A DNA stretch of 64,000 bases from Pectinatus brassicae (GTDB lineage: Bacteria > Bacillota > Negativicutes > Selenomonadales > Selenomonadaceae), in contig NZ_JACHFH010000013.1 in assembly GCF_014201835.1 (NCBI RefSeq), positions 1-64,000 of the forward strand, read 5' to 3'. Shown here piece by piece: positions 61,530 to 64,000 of the stretch; position 1 is the first letter of the stretch; each line of letters begins with the position of its first letter. The notes beneath the pieces were generated by a model. It saw only the letters and a list, made by a program, of their open reading frames with translations. It had not been told where the DNA came from and did no database searches. The position numbers and the translations under genes are program-made.

Positions 61530-62744
61530 TTGAATTATTCGATACATGGAACATATGGAAAGGCAGCACCAGTTAGTAAAAATACATATAATGTGGCATT
61601 ATTATCGATGGGACATTTATTAAATGATTTTTATTGCAATTTTTTGCCAATACTTATTCCACTATTAATAAGCAATATGGGACTGTCTTTATCATTAAGC
61701 GGGATATTAGTAATGGCAATGGCTTTTACCGCTAATGTAATGCAGCCTGTTTTTGGTTATTATATGGATAAGCATAATAGCAGTAAGTTGCTATTATTGG
61801 TAGTACCAATGGGAGCTTTTTTTATCTGCATGGTTAGTTTTGCCAAAAGTTTTGCTATATTATTATTGTTAATTGCGCTTAGTGGTTTAGCTGTATCAAT
61901 TTTTCATCCGATGGCTACAGGTATAGTCAGTAAGGCAGCTATACCACAAAAAATGGGGATGTCATTATCATTATTTATTGGCGGCGGCAATATTGGTTTT
62001 GCTTTTGCACCGATAGTGCTGGTCTATTTTCTTCAGCTGTATTCACTAAAAATGCTGCCAGTTTTAATTATACCGGCAATTTTATTAAGTTTGCTGTATT
62101 ATAAAGCCGATTTGCAAAAAATATCAACAGTGAGTAGCTCTTATGCAAATAAAGCAGGCTTGAACTGGAAACAACTTTTTTGTAATAAAAAACTAATGCG
62201 ATTAAATGCTGCAATGGCTATACGAACATGGTCGCATGGAGCAATGACTACATTTTTGCCGACATTACTTATTTTAAACGGCTATGATAAGGCTTTAGCC
62301 GGCTGGCTGTTAACCGTTTTTCTCGTGGGAGCAGCTGTCGGTGGACTGGTTGGTGGTTATATTAATGATCGTATTGGCTATAAAAAAATCATATGGATAT
62401 CAATGTTTTTAGCTATTTTTCCAGCAATATATTTTCTTAGCAGTGGTAAAGTTAATTTAATAACTATTACGATGCTTGCTTTGTGTGGATTCTTTTTGCA
62501 GGCACCACATCCATCATCTTTAGTATGGTGCCAAAAATTTTTACCGAACAATCAAAATTTGGCATCGGGCATGATGCTGGGATTATCTTTTGGTATCGGT
62601 GGGATTGGTACGGCATTGACAGCTGTAGCCGCTGAGTCTATTGGACTGCAAAGATCGATGCTTTTAACAGTGCTGACGCTTATTATCGGGGCACTAATTG
62701 TTTATTTTGTGCCGGAGAAACCGCAGGATAAAGATATTATTTAA
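61530..62744 (+). CDS. MFS transporter, fosmidomycin-resistance (Fsr) type
   Basis: 404 residues from TTG 61530, chosen because AAAGGAGC lies nine bases upstream; the frame open from 61503 would begin in the tRNA terminator. Twelve membrane segments. Family marks of Fsr-like MFS: LSMGHLLNDFYCNFLPILIPLL near the N-terminus, MAFTANVMQPVFGYYMDKH, SIFHPMATGIVSKAA and PHPSSLVWCQKFLP. Such proteins export fosmidomycin or other small acids; natural substrate unknown. Confidence 0.85.
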   Translation: MNYSIHGTYGKAAPVSKNTYNVALLSMGHLLNDFYCNFLPILIPLLISNMGLSLSLSGILVMAMAFTANVMQPVFGYYMDKHNSSKLLLLVVPMGAFFICMVSFAKSFAILLLLIALSGLAVSIFHPMATGIVSKAAIPQKMGMSLSLFIGGGNIGFAFAPIVLVYFLQLYSLKMLPVLIIPAILLSLLYYKADLQKISTVSSSYANKAGLNWKQLFCNKKLMRLNAAMAIRTWSHGAMTTFLPTLLILNGYDKALAGWLLTVFLVGAAVGGLVGGYINDRIGYKKIIWISMFLAIFPAIYFLSSGKVNLITITMLALCGFFLQAPHPSSLVWCQKFLPNNQNLASGMMLGLSFGIGGIGTALTAVAAESIGLQRSMLLTVLTLIIGALIVYFVPEKPQDKDII

Positions 62745-62753
62745 ATAATAAGT

Positions 62754-62809
62754 AAAAGGCAGTTATAAGATTAAACGAAGAAAAAGTTTAATTTTATAAC
62801 TGCCTTTTT
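62754..62809. terminator. bidirectional terminator between MFS gene and manA
   Basis: AAAAGGCAGTTATAA and TTATAACTGCCTTTTT form the base of a long stem extended by ATTAAAC/GTTTAAT, between convergent genes. Confidence 0.85.
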
Positions 62810-62823
62810 ATTTTTGCAAAAAA

Positions 62824-63789
62824 TTATAAAGTAGTCAAAATAAATTCGCCAGTTCCATTAATGCGATAATCCTGCATATTGGCTGGGATAAAAATACTGT
62901 CGCCTTTTTGTAAAATCATGCTGTCACTGGCACAGTTGAGACATATTTCCCCATCCAAAACAAGAATGGAATGAAATGATGTTTCGTCTGCACATAATGA
63001 GCAGTTTCCAGCTAAATCAAAATGAATTACAGTAAATAAATCACATTGTGCTAATACTTTCATCTTATAATCAGATAATGTATCAATAGCAGCGATGGCA
63101 CCTGTTTTATGGGTAGGAACATCCAGGTTAGTTACAGTGAGCGCTTTGGCAATATGCAAATCGCGTGGTTTGCCGTCTTTGCCAATACGACCATAATCGT
63201 ATACACGATAAGTTGTGTTGGAATTTTGCTGTATTTCAGCAATAAGAATTCCTTTGCCAATAGCATGCAAAGTGCCGGAATTGATGAAGAAAACATCGCC
63301 TTTTTTAACAGGTTCCTGATTGCAGACTTCAAGCAAAGTATTATCAGTGATGCGTTTTTCAAATTCTTCACGGCTGATTTTATTTTTAAAACCATAAATT
63401 AATTTGGCATCAGGTTCAGCATCAACAATGTACCACATTTCAGTTTTTCCTGGTTCACCTTCAGTTAATTGGGCATAGGCATCATCGGGGTGAACCTGCA
63501 CTGATAGATTATCATGGGCATCGATCAATTTGATTAATAGCGGAAAATAATCAATAGCAGCGGCTTTTGTGCCAATGGCATTTTTTCCTTCTTTAGCGAA
63601 GAAGGAAGATAATAACTGTCCTTGATACTCACCATTTTCAATTATATTGGTACCGGCTTTATGACAGGCCAGTTCCCAACTTTCGGCCACAATGGATAAA
63701 TCTGTTTCCTTGCTGAATTCGTTTTTTAAACGAGTACTGCCCCAAATATAATCTTTGAGTGGCGATTGTAATTTTAATGGATATAACAT
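62824..63789 (-). CDS. manA: mannose-6-phosphate isomerase, class I
   Basis: 321 residues, the short Firmicute form of type I phosphomannose isomerase. Zinc ligands are visible: Gln/His in SVQVHPDDAYA, Glu in GKTEMWYIVDA, and His in NSGTLHAIGKG; the block AEIQQNSNTTYRVYDYGR is family-typical. It interconverts mannose-6-phosphate and fructose-6-phosphate. The gene stands alone; 63790-64000 upstream contains AT-rich sequence and no other gene. A TGAGGTG before ATG serves as the ribosome site. Confidence 0.95.
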   Translation of the reverse strand: MLYPLKLQSPLKDYIWGSTRLKNEFSKETDLSIVAESWELACHKAGTNIIENGEYQGQLLSSFFAKEGKNAIGTKAAAIDYFPLLIKLIDAHDNLSVQVHPDDAYAQLTEGEPGKTEMWYIVDAEPDAKLIYGFKNKISREEFEKRITDNTLLEVCNQEPVKKGDVFFINSGTLHAIGKGILIAEIQQNSNTTYRVYDYGRIGKDGKPRDLHIAKALTVTNLDVPTHKTGAIAAIDTLSDYKMKVLAQCDLFTVIHFDLAGNCSLCADETSFHSILVLDGEICLNCASDSMILQKGDSIFIPANMQDYRINGTGEFILTTL

Positions 63790-64000
63790 AAGTCACCTCA
63801 TTGATATTTATTATATATATCATACGTCAAATGAAAATAATAGTCCATATCCAAATGCTTGCAAAAGATAAATAACAGTATAAGTTTACGAAAGTTTACT
63901 GGATAAAAATAATAAAGTGTATAAATATTAAAAATAAAGACAATGAAAATACAAAGTAAATTTGTCTATGTATATCGGTGTATTGAAAAAATGTAATAAA

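Overview
The window looks like the chromosome of a low-GC, diderm Firmicute of the Negativicutes (Selenomonadaceae-like). The evidence is Firmicute-type strong Shine-Dalgarno sites and intrinsic terminators, together with an OmpH/Skp-type periplasmic chaperone that implies an outer membrane. The species cannot be fixed from sequence reading alone.

Positions 1-26741 are accessory DNA made of two integrated elements in tandem at the 3' end of one tRNA-Thr(CGU) gene. The intact tRNA is at 26742-26817 (minus strand). A 47-bp copy of its 3' part lies at 3377-3423. The left element, entering from outside the window, shows the 3' end of a group II intron, a tyrosine integrase and a SIR2-family protein placed between the integrase and the att site. 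The right element (about 3424-26741) holds a type I restriction-modification locus: an odd HsdM-like/TRD fusion, HsdM, a tyrosine recombinase, HsdS, a HEPN gene interrupted by an in-frame TGA, and HsdR. After it come an unrecognised protein with a possible nuclease motif and glycine zipper, a DUF932 protein, an AAA ATPase, an XRE regulator with small membrane and lipoprotein genes, a RecB/Cas4-like nuclease, an ERF-type annealing protein, an unknown 528-residue protein, a DUF927-like P-loop ATPase, an excisionase-like gene and the integrase. No relaxase, conjugation, capsid or terminase gene was seen, so this is more like a phage satellite or small integrative element than a prophage or ICE. 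Several of its operons are preceded by nested inverted repeats, three of which share one sequence family.

From 26742 on the DNA is core chromosome. It carries skp/ompH, a HAD phosphatase, an iron alcohol dehydrogenase, a radical SAM activase-like protein, metA, polA, an L,D-transpeptidase, a formate/oxalate-type MFS transporter behind a probable ZTP riboswitch, a citrate transporter with citrate lyase genes citD-citE-citF and a LysR regulator, an amino-acid permease, murB, trmL, pnp, rpsO, a TPR protein, a membrane protein, a PRC-barrel protein, a VanW-type protein, a drug-efflux MFS, a gyrB-type topoisomerase gene, three late corrin-ring genes (cobH/cbiC, cbiA, cbiP), an exported protein, tRNA-Gln and tRNA-Lys, another MFS gene and manA.

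Best leads: the nested inverted repeats of the right element; the matching recombinase arm-type repeats that delimit the two elements; the HsdM-like fusion with a changed catalytic motif; the interrupted HEPN gene inside the RM operon; the ZTP riboswitch before a formate/oxalate-family transporter; and a citrate lyase carrier protein without the usual attachment serine.
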